From Paraphoma chrysanthemicola (Eukaryota; Ascomycota; Dothideomycetes; Pleosporales; Phaeosphaeriaceae): a stretch of DNA of 64,000 bases. Below the pieces are notes generated by a model. It was not told the origin of the DNA. It ran no database searches and was given only the letters and a program-made list of their open reading frames with translations. Of the stretch, positions 21,152-31,817 are shown piece after piece. Position numbers and translations under genes: made by a program. Each line of letters opens with the position of its first letter. Position 1 is the stretch's first letter. Location of the stretch: positions 1,116,001 to 1,180,000 of the forward strand of contig JAGMWG010000017.1 of NCBI GenBank assembly GCA_020744225.1, written 5' to 3'.

Positions 21152-21732
21152 ATGTCACAAGGTCCGGCGACCCACTTTGTGTTCGATACGATTTATCAGA
21201 GGTACAAATGTCTTATATACGACTGTAGGTACCCAGTGCAGTCCGGTGAGTCGATCAAGTGTTCACGGATATTTAGATGCCTCCAGTCAGTGGATATTTG
21301 GTCACTGGATGGACGTAGAATGGCAACCTCCACCACCAGCGAAGCCGCGGCCACCCACAGAAAGTGGAAAGCTCACTACAGAAGATCCAGTCGAACATTC
21401 CCGCGTAGACAGTCACCACACATTGGATGGGACGAGAGCTACTTATCATCCATATTTAGCACCCAGCAAGAAAGCACCTGTAAGCCACCCGATGCCTAAG
21501 GGTAGAGGAGCAAAGATATCTGGAACATATTCTGAGTCTGGTTCGAGTTTACACTACGAACCGGTGGATCCATGTAAAGTCGACCCACACGCCACGTTGT
21601 ACCGGACGCAGACTGATACTCATTGCAAGCGTTTTATGTTCGCCCCAAATCGTTCTTCCACGAGGGCAAGGTAGATGCTAATCGCAACACCTTGAGCATT
21701 TACTGACTGACGAACAGGTATTTGCTGTGATC

Positions 21733-23279
21733 ATGAATGAGACCGCCGGGTCTACTGGTTCTACTGTTACGGATTATAACACCAGTAGGAGCATCAACGC
21801 AGTCAAGTATCGGGACAATTTCGTCTATACCAATGTTCGTAGATTTGTTGTCGTCCGGCAAAAGCAGGAATTCTGTTTTGCATGGTCAGTATGCTGGCAT
21901 CTGTCCCGACCTATAGACTAATGAGGGTCCAGTCCTATATTCACTTATAGTGGTCGAGGAACGACTAAACCCGGAGTCCGACCTGAAGAGCACGGCATAG
22001 CCTTCACTTGGGGACAAGACCCTCAACTACTTCCAGGAGAAGTCGGCATCGAGAAAGCTTCGATCCCAGTTGTGATGGCCGACGGTCACAAACCTCTGGA
22101 TAAAGCATGCCGAGTCTATTATGGCATACACCACCCTATTCAATACAATGTCAAAGTGAAGGAAGTCGGCTACGTTCCATCGGATGCAGTTCCACAATTG
22201 ATTGGTAACTGGAGAACAGAAGACAACGGTGGCACAAGACAGGCCGTCCAGATTACGGCAAATGCCGAGATCTCCGATGAAGGGGACTCCGATGACGATG
22301 CGGCAAGACTGCTGGAGGACAAACGTGGTTCGACAGGCGATCAGAACCGCCCAAGATTTTGGACTCACCATGGAACAACACCGCCTTCGCAGAATGCCTA
22401 CAATTCCGGTAAGACTGTTCTATCAGCTCATAATGATCGAGTAAGTTAATCTTCAACTAGGGCCCAGCATACTACCTGGCTCTAGGCTCGGGCATAATCA
22501 GGCACAAGCGGTTTTCCCCAATGACCAACACTCTTGGTCACCCAGTCGTGCGTCACACCATCCGAGTATCCATAAAGATCACGACGTAGAAATTGGCCCA
22601 GCGGATGCTATGGATATGACATCCGAGCGCGAGCTTCAGTACTGCGTTGAAGAAGAGCTCAAAGAGCTTCCGGAAAGATGGTCCGAAAATGGGACCGTGA
22701 AAGGTCGTTCTCAACAGGGAGACGCGACAATACATAAGCCACGCTCTATTGACTTGTTTCTCGATCTGAGTATGTCACATATTGATTTCCATGACAGAAC
22801 CTGACTTTTGCACAGGACTCGATGTAGCACTCAACCCTCGTGCGTTCTTCAAAAAAGGCAGAGTTTTCATGACCGTTTGGGCCGAGCCTCGAGGTTTCTC
22901 TGAAGAAGTTTTCGTTGAGCCGGCACGATTCGCGGTGGTCAGGCCGCATTCCACATTCTCTGTGTGCCTTCGTATTAATACATATGGAGGACAAGGAACC
23001 ACAAAGACCGGACTGAATCCCCGAGATCACGCGGCTGTCATACCCGCTGGAGGCAGATTCATCGAGCACACGAAAGGCGAGCAATTGGACAAAGAGCCCA
23101 TCGAGATCAAAATCGAGGATCAGGAAATTGAGATCGACCCAATGTCCAGGATCAATTTTGCCAAACCTTACACCGTTGAGCATAATGTCAAGATCCGCAA
23201 CATCGGCCGTGTATTCGGTGAATCAGTTGGGTGTCTTGACAGATACTTCGCTGAGAGCTTAGGTTATTCGAAGCCTTGA
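21733..23279 (+). CDS. Protein with two DUF6590-type modules
   Basis: Four exons close in phase: 21733-21884, 21933-22440, 22502-22769 and 22816-23279 (introns 48, 61 and 46 nt). The first module spans exons 1-2: RRFVVVRQKQEFCFAC, PIFTYSGRGTTKPGV, HGIAFTWGQ and YYGIHHPIQYNVKV. The second lies in exon 4: KKGRVFMTVWAEPRG, RFAVVRPHSTFSVCL, INTYGGQGTTKTGL, DHAAVI and PYTVEHNVKIRNIG. These are the shared landmarks of the fungal DUF6590 family, whose function is unknown. Upstream, 21152-21670 contains further open frames rich in Pro and His that probably encode the true N-terminus (ATG candidate at 21152), but I could not find donors that keep phase, so the start given is only the first in-frame ATG of the supported part. 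Confidence 0.75.
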
Positions 23280-23738
23280 GCAGTGCACAAGTAGTGCGCC
23301 GGAAGTGATGTTCCATGACCGCAAAGATCCAGATGAAACTCGACACATGCTGGAACAGGCTCTTTCTACACTTTTGCGAAAGCGCTCATGACTTGAAGTA
23401 GCAAGTCGACACGAGCCTGTCTAGGATAACCTGATCAAAGAGAGCCTGACCGAGCGAAGCGATGCAGTTGCGTGGCTGAGAACTTACCGGTCAGTACAAG
23501 CATACGAGGGGTACATGATAGGCTGGTAGGTACTAAGCGATTGTTCATGCAGCCACCACGCACAGCGGACCATTGGGAAGCATGGGAATATTACATTAGC
23601 GCTTCGACAGCACAGCATCATGCTCAGCCCCCCTGCCTTCTTCTGCCTTCTCGACGATGAAGAAGTTTGAAACGCTTCTGAGCTTCGCATCAATTCGCAC
23701 ACAGTCGTCACGGTTTGCATTCATCGGGCACACAAGTC
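23280..23738. other. Intergenic, nothing recognised
   Basis: Spacer between the DUF6590 gene and the STAND-N/TPR gene. No gene is seen. Confidence 0.4.
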
Positions 23739-24908
23739 ATGGCGGAGGCGCTTGCAATTCTCGGTGGCGGAGCCGCTGCAACCCAGCTCTTTTATTATGG
23801 ACTCTCTCTACTCTCAACCACCTCAGCCCTGTCGCGTCAAGTACGTCATGCACCAGATAGAATCCAATCGTGGGTTGATCAATCATCCACCATGCGTTCT
23901 ATGCTCCAAGATGTTTGCATAACGGTGGGTAACCTCGATTCTGCTCTCTCGGCCGTGGCCCGGCAATGTAGCGATGACGTTGCCGCGATACGCTCACTGC
24001 TGCGTCCCTTCCGTCGCCAAATACGCCAGCACGCATCTTCCAAGGTTGAAAAGGTTATCTTCGTGTTGCGCAAAGAGGACGAGATAGAACGTCGCATGGA
24101 ATCATTTCGTCGAAACTTCGGCACACTTAGTCTCGGTATCATCTTGTGCGACACTTCATTCCCTCGTTTTCCCCAGTGAGACTAATGATAGCTCAGACAC
24201 TCAGTAATGCGCATCGAAAATCAGTCCATCCCGTTTTCACACTCACCCACCACACGCTCTTTGGCAGATGCGATGCATATGCCTAACCGAGATGATCTCA
24301 TTGTCATTGATGCACGAAGTAACATGGCTATCACGCTGCTCATGGACGGCCGTCTCATCGAAGCCGAGCATCTTCATAGATATGTATACGAAAAGCGTCA
24401 ACGCATACTCGGCGACTACCACCATGAGACTATAAAGAGCCAAGCCAATATCGCCATGACCATCAACGAAATGGGGTTCCACTCCGAAGCTGAAACTCTG
24501 TACCGTGAGGCACTGCGCAAATTCGAAATCACCCTGGGCGGAACACATCCGGACACTCTCAAAACACATACTAATCTCGCTACCGCCCTTCACGACCAGG
24601 GCAAGTACGAAGAAGCCGACGCCATCGTTGCCGTAGCCATACCGAGTATTCAATCTGCATACGGCCCAGTGCATACCGAGTTGGTGGAAGCTCTAGAATT
24701 TCGCGCAATCTTATTGCATTGTCTGGAATTGTACACTGCTGCCATGGCAATCGCAGCGCAGGCGTACGAGCAACGACTCATCACATGCGGCTATCATCAC
24801 GATGATACACAACGTGTCTTGTCTCACTTCAGGGACCTTGCGGAAAATTGTGAGGAGGAACAGACCATGGTGCTCTTTCCATCTTTCGGGCCACTTCTTA
24901 TCGCTTGA
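23739..24908 (+). CDS. STAND-type N-terminal domain fused directly to TPRs, 345 aa
   Basis: Start ATG 23739 opens MAEALAILGGGAAATQLFYY, the usual beginning of the fungal STAND/NLR N-terminal domain (SesA-like), and the helix-rich domain runs to about residue 132. A 132-nt phase-1 intron (24136-24267, acceptor TTTGGCAG) keeps the frame into exon 24268-24908. Total 1038 nt, 346 codons. Exon 2 encodes about four kinesin-light-chain-type TPRs (GRLIEAEHLHRYVYEKRQRI, GFHSEAETLYREALRKFEIT, THPDTLKTHTNLATALHDQG). A NB-ARC or NACHT ATPase normally separates these two parts; none is present and there is no room for one. It may be an adaptor, decoy or truncated receptor. The splice model is a prediction; if exon 1 is instead a separate gene, the two pieces would be remnants. 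Confidence 0.65.
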
Positions 24909-25035
24909 GTTATGATTATGACTTGTAACTGCACTGTTTTCCTTCGGAGCGCTATTTCTCTGCGTTCGGCGGCACGACTCTATAACGACTCTCACGCTCG
25001 AATTTCCCATTTCCATATCCACCAATGATAGTATT

Positions 25036-26215
25036 CTACAATCCAAATGTCTTTCCCACCAACTTCTCGCTCAGCGTCCACAATCGCTCTGCCATGCCCG
25101 GATTGGTGGCGTAGGGTGCAGCTTCAGATATCTGACAATCGTGCAAGAGAACGCCATGCGGCTCTGTCGAGCAGTCAGCTTCATTTATAGCCCATACCGG
25201 CTCAGTCTCTTTGCACCCACCATTTAGTGCCGGGTCAAGTGCAGCCACCAGAACAGTCGCAGCGCCTTGATCATGATTCTTCCAGAAAGTAGACGTATTC
25301 CGGATCGCGGCTTCCCCGTCTGCGTTCAAGTCTCGACTTAGACCCGTCCATATCGCTAACCCGTTCATCAGTCATTATTCGGAGTCAAAGATCTGCTTGA
25401 CTTACATCCAGGATGCACAGCATAGCTGAAAACACCTTTACTTCTTAATCTTTCGTTCAGACCCACCGAGTACAAAATGTTCGCTGTCTTCGCCTGACCA
25501 TACGCAATCCAACCATTGTATCCATCTGGTTCATTCTTAGCGAACATCGGCGCCATCGGTCCTGGGTTCTTTTCGTCTTCTGGAACGTCTTTGCCGGTCA
25601 AATTGTAGTCTGTAAACCGGACTGGACTGATGCGATGACCCAAGCTCGTCAAATTAACCACGCGTGTCGATCCGGGATTATTAGACTTGGATGCAGTAAG
25701 AAGTTGAGGTGCGAGTAAGTTGGTAAGCAAGAAGTGACCAATGTGATTTGCGCCGAATTGGCCTTCAATACCTTCTTTCGTCGTCATTCGAGTTTGCGTC
25801 ATGAGGCCTGCATTGTTGATGATCAGATCGAGGCGGTCGGTCAAGGAAGAAATTTCTGCGGCAGCTGTCTTGATGGATTCTTGCGACATGAGGTCGAGAA
25901 GGACCAGAGCGACATGGACATCGGGATATGCATCGCGGATGTTCTTGAGGACTTCTTCGAGTTTACTCTTGGTTCGGGAGGCGAGGATTAAAAGTGTTGG
26001 AGATTGTGACGCGATGCTGAGGGCAATCGAGGAGCCGATGGATTCAGGTGACACGCCAGTGATGAGGACTTGAGAGGTCAATTTGAGACTTGATGAGAGC
26101 GAGAGGGATTTGCCTTACCTTTCTTCCCTTGGACCTGATCCGAGAAGGCCTTCGCAACCTCTAGACCGCCCGTTTCTTTATCCCACTCGGGATGTGTCAA
26201 ACTTTTCGACGCCAT
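25036..26215 (-). CDS. Short-chain dehydrogenase/reductase, 359 aa
   Basis: Three exons on the minus strand (26215-26119, 26068-25406, 25355-25036) with two 50-nt introns, both phase 1, give exactly 360 codons. The Rossmann motif appears as ITGVSPESIGSSIA across the first junction, followed by an SRT cofactor segment, NNAG near residue 115 and the catalytic Y-x-x-x-K as YGQAK near 220. A long C-terminal part contains WAINEADCS. This is the classical/WWOX-retinol-dehydrogenase-like branch seen in many fungal secondary-metabolism and detoxification loci. Substrate unknown. It is divergently arranged with the FAD monooxygenase starting at 27005, so the two may share a promoter. Confidence 0.88.
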
Positions 26216-27004
26216 AATCAGTAGCTTCAATAGACTCAAAAACTATGCTGCCCAAATGCTGCGAGGAAAGCACGTCAACCCAGTATGTATCCTACAGGCT
26301 GGGATTAGCCCCACCGTGTTTTACATGCCTGTCCAGCTTTGCTCCTACACATTCACGTGCGGTCCGAGCTCAGTTGCTGCCTTGCCTAACAACACGCACC
26401 ACCTCGGAACGATCAGACTGTCAATTTTCATCACCACGGTAGACCTGACACATCCGAGTCCGATTTCAGCCACGTTGCCGCTATCACGACTCGTGTTCAT
26501 CACGCCCCGGTACGCAAAGCGCGCTCGTCCTGAGGAAGCGGGGTGCATGGCGGGGAACTCGAACGCGATGTGGGGCAGTCTTCATCCCCGACTTCGCGAC
26601 TCCAAATACCCCGAAGCACATCACGCGGCGTATCAAGGTACTCGGCAGATCTGCTACCGTCGGTCACATTCTTATCTCCAGTGCTCAAGGGAATGGTGGC
26701 GCATTAGCATCGCGCCATGTTTGCGCCTTCCGCCCACGGCTTTTTATAAACGTCGGCAATATGGCGCCTACATCACGCTACCAATCCGGTAGCCGTAGGA
26801 TGATGGTTAGGCAGAAGACCGGGATATGATTTGCCCCACGCTGCAGGGTCGTAGAAACGTTGCTTTGGGGTCGTAGATCTGTGTCCAAACCTTCCATTCT
26901 TCTGACTTCTTTCACATTACCATCTTGACAGTGATACTGGAAGACGCCCAGATTCCCAAACAACTCTGCTACGCGCAACAATACACGAACGTATATTAGA
27001 CACA
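26216..27004. promoter_or_regulatory. 789-bp divergent intergenic region (SDR / FAD monooxygenase)
   Basis: The spacer separates the start codons of two oxidoreductases transcribed away from each other. Several ORFs run through it but have no recognisable content. A bidirectional promoter is inferred from layout only. Confidence 0.45.
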
Positions 27005-28415
27005 ATGGCAGCTTCACAAACGAATGGCGAGACATCAAAGACTGGTATCAAGGTCATTATCATTGGCGCCGGTAAGATTTCCTCGGAATTAAGCAAGATC
27101 GCAAAACTGATGAAGGTTTAGGTTTTGGTGGCCTCACTGCAGCAATCGAATGCATACGGCAAGGACACACACCCATAGTCTACGAGTCATTCCCATCACT
27201 CAAAATCCTCGGCGACATCATCACATTCGGTCCCAATGCTGGTCGCATCTTCCACCGCTGGAACGATGGTAAAGTCGCAGCTGCTATGCGCAAGATCTCG
27301 ATCGACCTCCAATCATACGGCTTCAACATTCACAAGTTCGACACCGGCGAAATCGTGATCAACCAGAAGACCCCGCCGCGCGACGAGACCTCACCCATGT
27401 TCAATGGGCATCGCGGCGAGCTGCATGAGATTGTATTCGAGTATGCGAAGAGCATTGGTGTTGAGATCAATCTCGGACAACGTGTCGAGAAGTACTGGGA
27501 AGACGATTCGCACGCTGGCGTTGTGTTAGAAGACGGCACAAAAGTCGAAGGCGACCTAGTCATTGGTAGCGATGGCGTGCGGAGTAGAGCACGAACATTA
27601 GTCCTTGGATATGAAGACAAGCCGAAGTCAAGCGGCTATGCAGTTTGGAGAGCGTGGTTCTCAAACAAGGACATGATAGCTGATCCCGAGACACGGCAAT
27701 TCTGCGAGAACGGCGACACATTCAACGGATGGATAGGTAGGTTACATCTCCACTCCAATTCCAATCAACACTAACACAACAGCCAGGCCCTGACGTCCAC
27801 TTCCTCTTCTCCACCCTCAAAGGCGGCTCCGATTGCTGCTGGGTCCTCACGCACCGCGACGAGCACGACATCGACGAATCATGGTCTTTCCCCGGTTACC
27901 TCAAAGACGTACAAAAAGTCCTCGAAGGCTGGGACCCAATGTGCTGGAAGATCGTGTCCAAAACACCAGAAGAAAAGCTTGTAGACTGGAAACTCGTGTA
28001 TCGCGACCCCTTGCCCAACTGGGTCAGCGGCTACGGATCCGCGCCCGGTCATGGCCGCATCTGTCTCTTGGGAGACGCTGCGCATCCGTTCTTGCCAACA
28101 AGTGCACAGGGCGCAACACAAGCGTTAGAAGATGGCGTCACGCTTGCGGTTCTATTGAGACAGGCGGGCAAGGACAATGTACGAGGCGCACTAAGGGCGT
28201 ATCAAGATGTCCGGTACGAGAGAGTCAAGGCAGTTCAGAAGACGGGCGAGACGACGAGAGATAAGTGGCATAATACGGATTGGGAGAAGGCCAAGACGGA
28301 TCCGACAAGCGTACAGATGCCGAGAGAGGATTGGATTTTCAAGTTTGATGCGGAGAAGCATGCGGAAGAAGTGGGTGTAGAGGCCATTCGTAAGGCGTCG
28401 GAAGTCTCTGCATAA
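27005..28415 (+). CDS. FAD-dependent monooxygenase (salicylate-hydroxylase-like), 436 aa
   Basis: Exons 27005-27071, 27122-27736 and 27787-28415 are joined by two 50-nt phase-1 introns, giving 437 codons. The FAD-binding GxGxxG lies at residues 21-26 (IIIGAGFGG) and is split by the first intron. The second FAD motif is DGVRSRAR near residue 183, and the third is GDAAHPFLPTSAQGATQALED near residue 320. The order is that of class A flavoprotein hydroxylases that use NAD(P)H and oxygen to hydroxylate aromatic substrates or oxidise metabolites. Its neighbours are an SDR (divergent) and a sugar-type transporter, which could make a small catabolic or biosynthetic group. Family call firm; substrate unknown. 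Confidence 0.9.
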
Positions 28416-28568
28416 GAAGATGGATGTACATAGATGAGTGATGCATTGATGGGTTCCAACATATGCTCAATTTGGTTTGTTCTGGAGATGGACTAGCGTG
28501 ACTGCAGGCCAGAAAGTACTTTAGTGTAGCAACGTGGGTTATATACCAAGATTGTGAGCAATTCTTTC

Positions 28569-28687
28569 ACATACGACCATAGGACACTGAAAACAGAGCT
28601 TCCCGTTCGCTCAGCTGTACTTAAGCAGTGTACCGGTGGATCAGTAGTCAGGTGGGTGACCACTGGCGAATCCCCACTGTTGTATGT
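28569..28687 (+). rRNA. 5S ribosomal RNA gene, copy 1
   Basis: The 119-nt sequence starts ACATACGACCATAGG and ends CTGTTGTATGT, as in known filamentous-fungal 5S rRNA. The internal control region (CTGTACTTAAGCAG, then GGTGGGTGACCACTGGCGAA) is present. Helix II pairs ACACTG with CAGTGT. A T-rich stretch with TTTTT at about 28686-28690 and a second T-run near 28693 would stop RNA polymerase III. It is dispersed, not in an rDNA array, as is usual in filamentous ascomycetes. A second copy in opposite orientation lies at 36908-37026. Confidence 0.93.
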
Positions 28688-28699
28688 TTTTGATTTTTT
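28686..28699 (+). terminator. Pol III T-run terminator of 5S copy 1
   Basis: Runs of five and six T follow the 3' end of the 5S gene at once, the standard RNA polymerase III stop signal. Confidence 0.75.
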
Positions 28700-28969
28700 G
28701 ATCGTGTTGTTGAAGCTGCTAGCTGGTGGTTTGTCTTTTGCTGATCTAATAAATCATATGTTTTGACTGGAATGACGATGTTAGACATGGTGCGAGTCCG
28801 TCCCGGTGGTCAACTATCAGAGCGGGAACACCAACTACACAGCAAATAAAAAGAACATGCATGAGGACAACAGTCTTATGAATTGAAGTTTGCGAAAAAC
28901 TTCCTGGCCGTATTATGTTCCTTCACCCGCTGAACCCGCAGCCACCAGTATTTAGCCCAACGTACCAAT
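28700..28969. other. Short intergenic stretch
   Basis: Between the 5S gene and the 3' end of the sugar transporter. Nothing recognised. Confidence 0.4.
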
Positions 28970-30740
28970 CTAGCCAGTCTTCTCAACGCCAACAACCTCA
29001 TGCGTCACAACACCATCCTTCTCGCTTCCGCTCGATCGTCGCCTCACGCCCTTGTCGTCCACATCAGCGACGTTGCGACCAACGCACACGTACTTCCTGA
29101 AAGCGCGCGCCGGAAGCCTGGCCTCGAACATCTCGTCGATTTCTTCGAGGGTGCGGTTTTTGATTTCGGGAAGGTAGAAGTACACCCAGACAGCGGTGAT
29201 GAAGCAAGATGGGCCCCAGATCCAACCTAAAGACATGTTAGTGAACGTGGCTATGAGGGTGGTTGGGAATGTTGCTTACCGTATTCGGGACCCCAGTTGA
29301 GCGCATCAGGATTGATGAAATATGGCGCTGTGAATGTTGCGAGCCATGCACCAGCGAAACCGACAGCTGCTGCGACACCGAAGGTGTAAGAGCGCAGACG
29401 CTGGGATGGGATCTCGCCACCTGAAAGCCAAGCGTATGCGGCGATCATGCCGTTGTAGCCGACGATGTAGAGGATGGAAAGACCCACGATAGCCTGATGA
29501 ACATTATTGAACATCCCAATCTAGATATTGGATTAACCTACCTTGCCAGTGCCGACTGTTCCCGGATTGACGTGGTACACAGCCGCGACTGCAATCTGAC
29601 AGAGACCGCAAAGCGAGAGACCGCTCATCAAGAACACTCGTCGACGCCCGATTGTTGAGATGATGCTGCTGTTGACCATAATAGCGAGAACACCGACCGC
29701 AGTCAAGATGCAGCTGTTCATGAATGGACTTCCGACATTGGCCATCTGGAAGAAGTACGTGCCATACGCGATCATAAACATCGCACCAGAGGCCGCCTGA
29801 GTTGAAACGGCCGCAATCGCGAGCAACGTTCGTCGGCGATCGACCGGATCTCTCCAAATATCCATGAAGTTTGCAGTATCTTTGGTGGCCTTTTCCATAT
29901 CAATCGCAGCCTGAATCTCACCAAGTTCCTCAGGAACGCTAGCCGGATCAGGACGCATCCACAGCATGGCCTTCTCGGCTTTCTCGGGCTTCTCCATGAG
30001 CATGAGCCAGCGAGGCGATTCGGGGATGAAGAAAAGGCCAATGCTAATGAAGACGGGCACGATGTAGATCGTGCCAAGAGGGATGAGATAGGATGCGCGA
30101 CCTTCCATGTTGTGCGTTGCGTTGTCGATCACAGTGCCGATGAGGGAGCCAACGGAAGTCCAGATCTGGAAGACGGAAATCAAAGTACCACGATAGTGGG
30201 CCGGAGCGCTTTCCTGAGATGCTGTCAACATCAGCTGCGCGATGGAAAGGGGGAGTGGCTTACCTGAATGTAAAGCTGCGAGAAAGTCATGTACCAGCCG
30301 TTGGCAATACCGATGAGAAGACGACCAGCGTAAAGACCTGCCAGGCTAGTCGTCGCCATCATGACAATGTTGGACATGCAGCAAAGTGCCGAGGCCATCC
30401 ATAGACACTCTCGTCGACCCATCTTGGTGGCGAAGATACCAGCGGATGAAGAGCTGAGGAACGCACCGAGGGTCATCAGAGATGAGATCAGTTGCTGGCG
30501 TTCGGGCGAGATGTTGTAGCCTGTCGGCGACAATGGGTCGGCATGGCCAAAAACCTAATGCCTGTGAGTTGGTGAAGTACGTTGCTTTGAGGTCCGGCTG
30601 ACCTGAAGGAAGCCTCGCATCGCTTGTAAACCACCGATGGCACCAAAATCGATACCATATTGGAAGGGACTCATAGACACGAGAGTGCATGCAAGGATGC
30701 ACTTCCAGTGCTTAAGCAGACCATCTGGTGCGGTAGGCAT
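28970..30740 (-). CDS. MFS sugar transporter, 523 aa
   Basis: Five exons on the minus strand: 30740-30603, 30554-30264, 30213-29542, 29493-29280 and 29226-28970. The first three introns are phase 0 and the last phase 1; total 524 codons. Sugar-porter landmarks are all present: SPFQYGIDFGAIGGLQ in TM1, GRRECLW between TM2 and TM3, the RLLIGIANGW stretch, PESPRWLM before the central loop, IGRRRVFLMSG in the second half and LPEIKNRTLEEIDEMF near the end (the PETKGRTLEE-type motif). Twelve membrane helices fit the length. Known role: proton-coupled uptake of hexoses or alpha-glucosides across the plasma membrane. Specificity cannot be read from the sequence. The C-terminal tail of about 50 residues is Arg/Ser-rich. 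Confidence 0.92.
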
Positions 30741-31817
30741 ATTGTCGATGGCGACTTGCTGTCGTTCTCAGCAAAGGTGAAGTGGCCGAAGTATTCAAGA
30801 TGAAAAAGATAGTGATGCTTCACCAAGTATGGAGATGAATATGAAGAAGTAGAAGGACTGATAAGGCCTCCCGCTGATCGAAACTCGTGGTCGTACCAAC
30901 CCAAGGGCTCCATTCTTCCAGATTCATATGCAGATCGTCGGACATGGTTTTCCCCATGTCTCGTTATCTGCCGAGAGTGCCGCATGGACCTTAGTCTGCT
31001 CTACCCCGGAAATGAGTGAGTCTAAAGTGTGGGGATGCGGGGAAATAGTGCCGGATAGCAACAAAAGCCCGGTTTATTGTGATTCTGGATCTCTCATGTC
31101 CACGTGGCGGCGTAATTCGAGGCGGGCGAGAAGTATTGCGACCAAGCCTTGGGCTTGTGGCGCAGCGGTAGTTGAAGTATATGATACATTGGAAAGCATC
31201 CACTGGTGGCCCGGGAAGTGTCAACACATGTGACTTTTGGGGAACCTGGTATCGATGATCATTGCTATAACGCAATGCAGTGTGTCAAATTAGGTATAGG
31301 CTGGTTCTGATTCAGGACGCGACGCCACCATTGGGGTGGGTAAATGGCAGATCTGCGCTGTCGGTCTGATAATGCCGTGCAACCACGAGCCACTGGTCGC
31401 ATCACAATTAGCTTAGCGTAACATCCACCGACGCAAATGCAAGCGTAGTGGCGAGGAGTCTTTGAAAGCGGAAGCTTATTGTGACCGCAGTGTTGGGAAA
31501 TAGAATGTCTATTGTTATGAAAAGACAAAATGATCGAGAAAATGCTGCACGAATAGCCTATCTCACAGGAAATGAGATGGGCTGGCTGAAGTGATAATCG
31601 TGGCGACCGAGCTTTGATACACGCGCTGAAACAGTCACCTTGGGCTCTTTGAATCCCTCGTAAACTGCCAGACGGCCGCCAGTCCAGAACTTCCATGTCT
31701 GCCCAATCTTCCATGATATATACTCCATAAGACCGTCAATGATATGAAACGTTTCCGAAGAGTGGCCAACTTCTCAGATGAGTGCATGTAGCCAATCAGC
31801 AAAATCCAAGTAGCGTT
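30741..31817. other. Intergenic, 1.1 kb
   Basis: Region upstream of the sugar transporter and downstream of the F-box gene. No gene is supported. A GTGGCGCAGCGGTAG block at about 31158 resembles a tRNA A box, but no B box or cloverleaf follows. Confidence 0.4.

Noticed and set aside
2270..24908. A giant mobile element (Starship-like) carrying the HET/NLR genes
   Set aside because: Such elements often carry these genes, but I see no captain-type tyrosine recombinase and no element boundaries in the window.
31150..31225. tRNA-like block with GTGGCGCAGCGGTAG
   Set aside because: Only the A box is similar; there is no GGTTCGA-type B box and no cloverleaf can be drawn.
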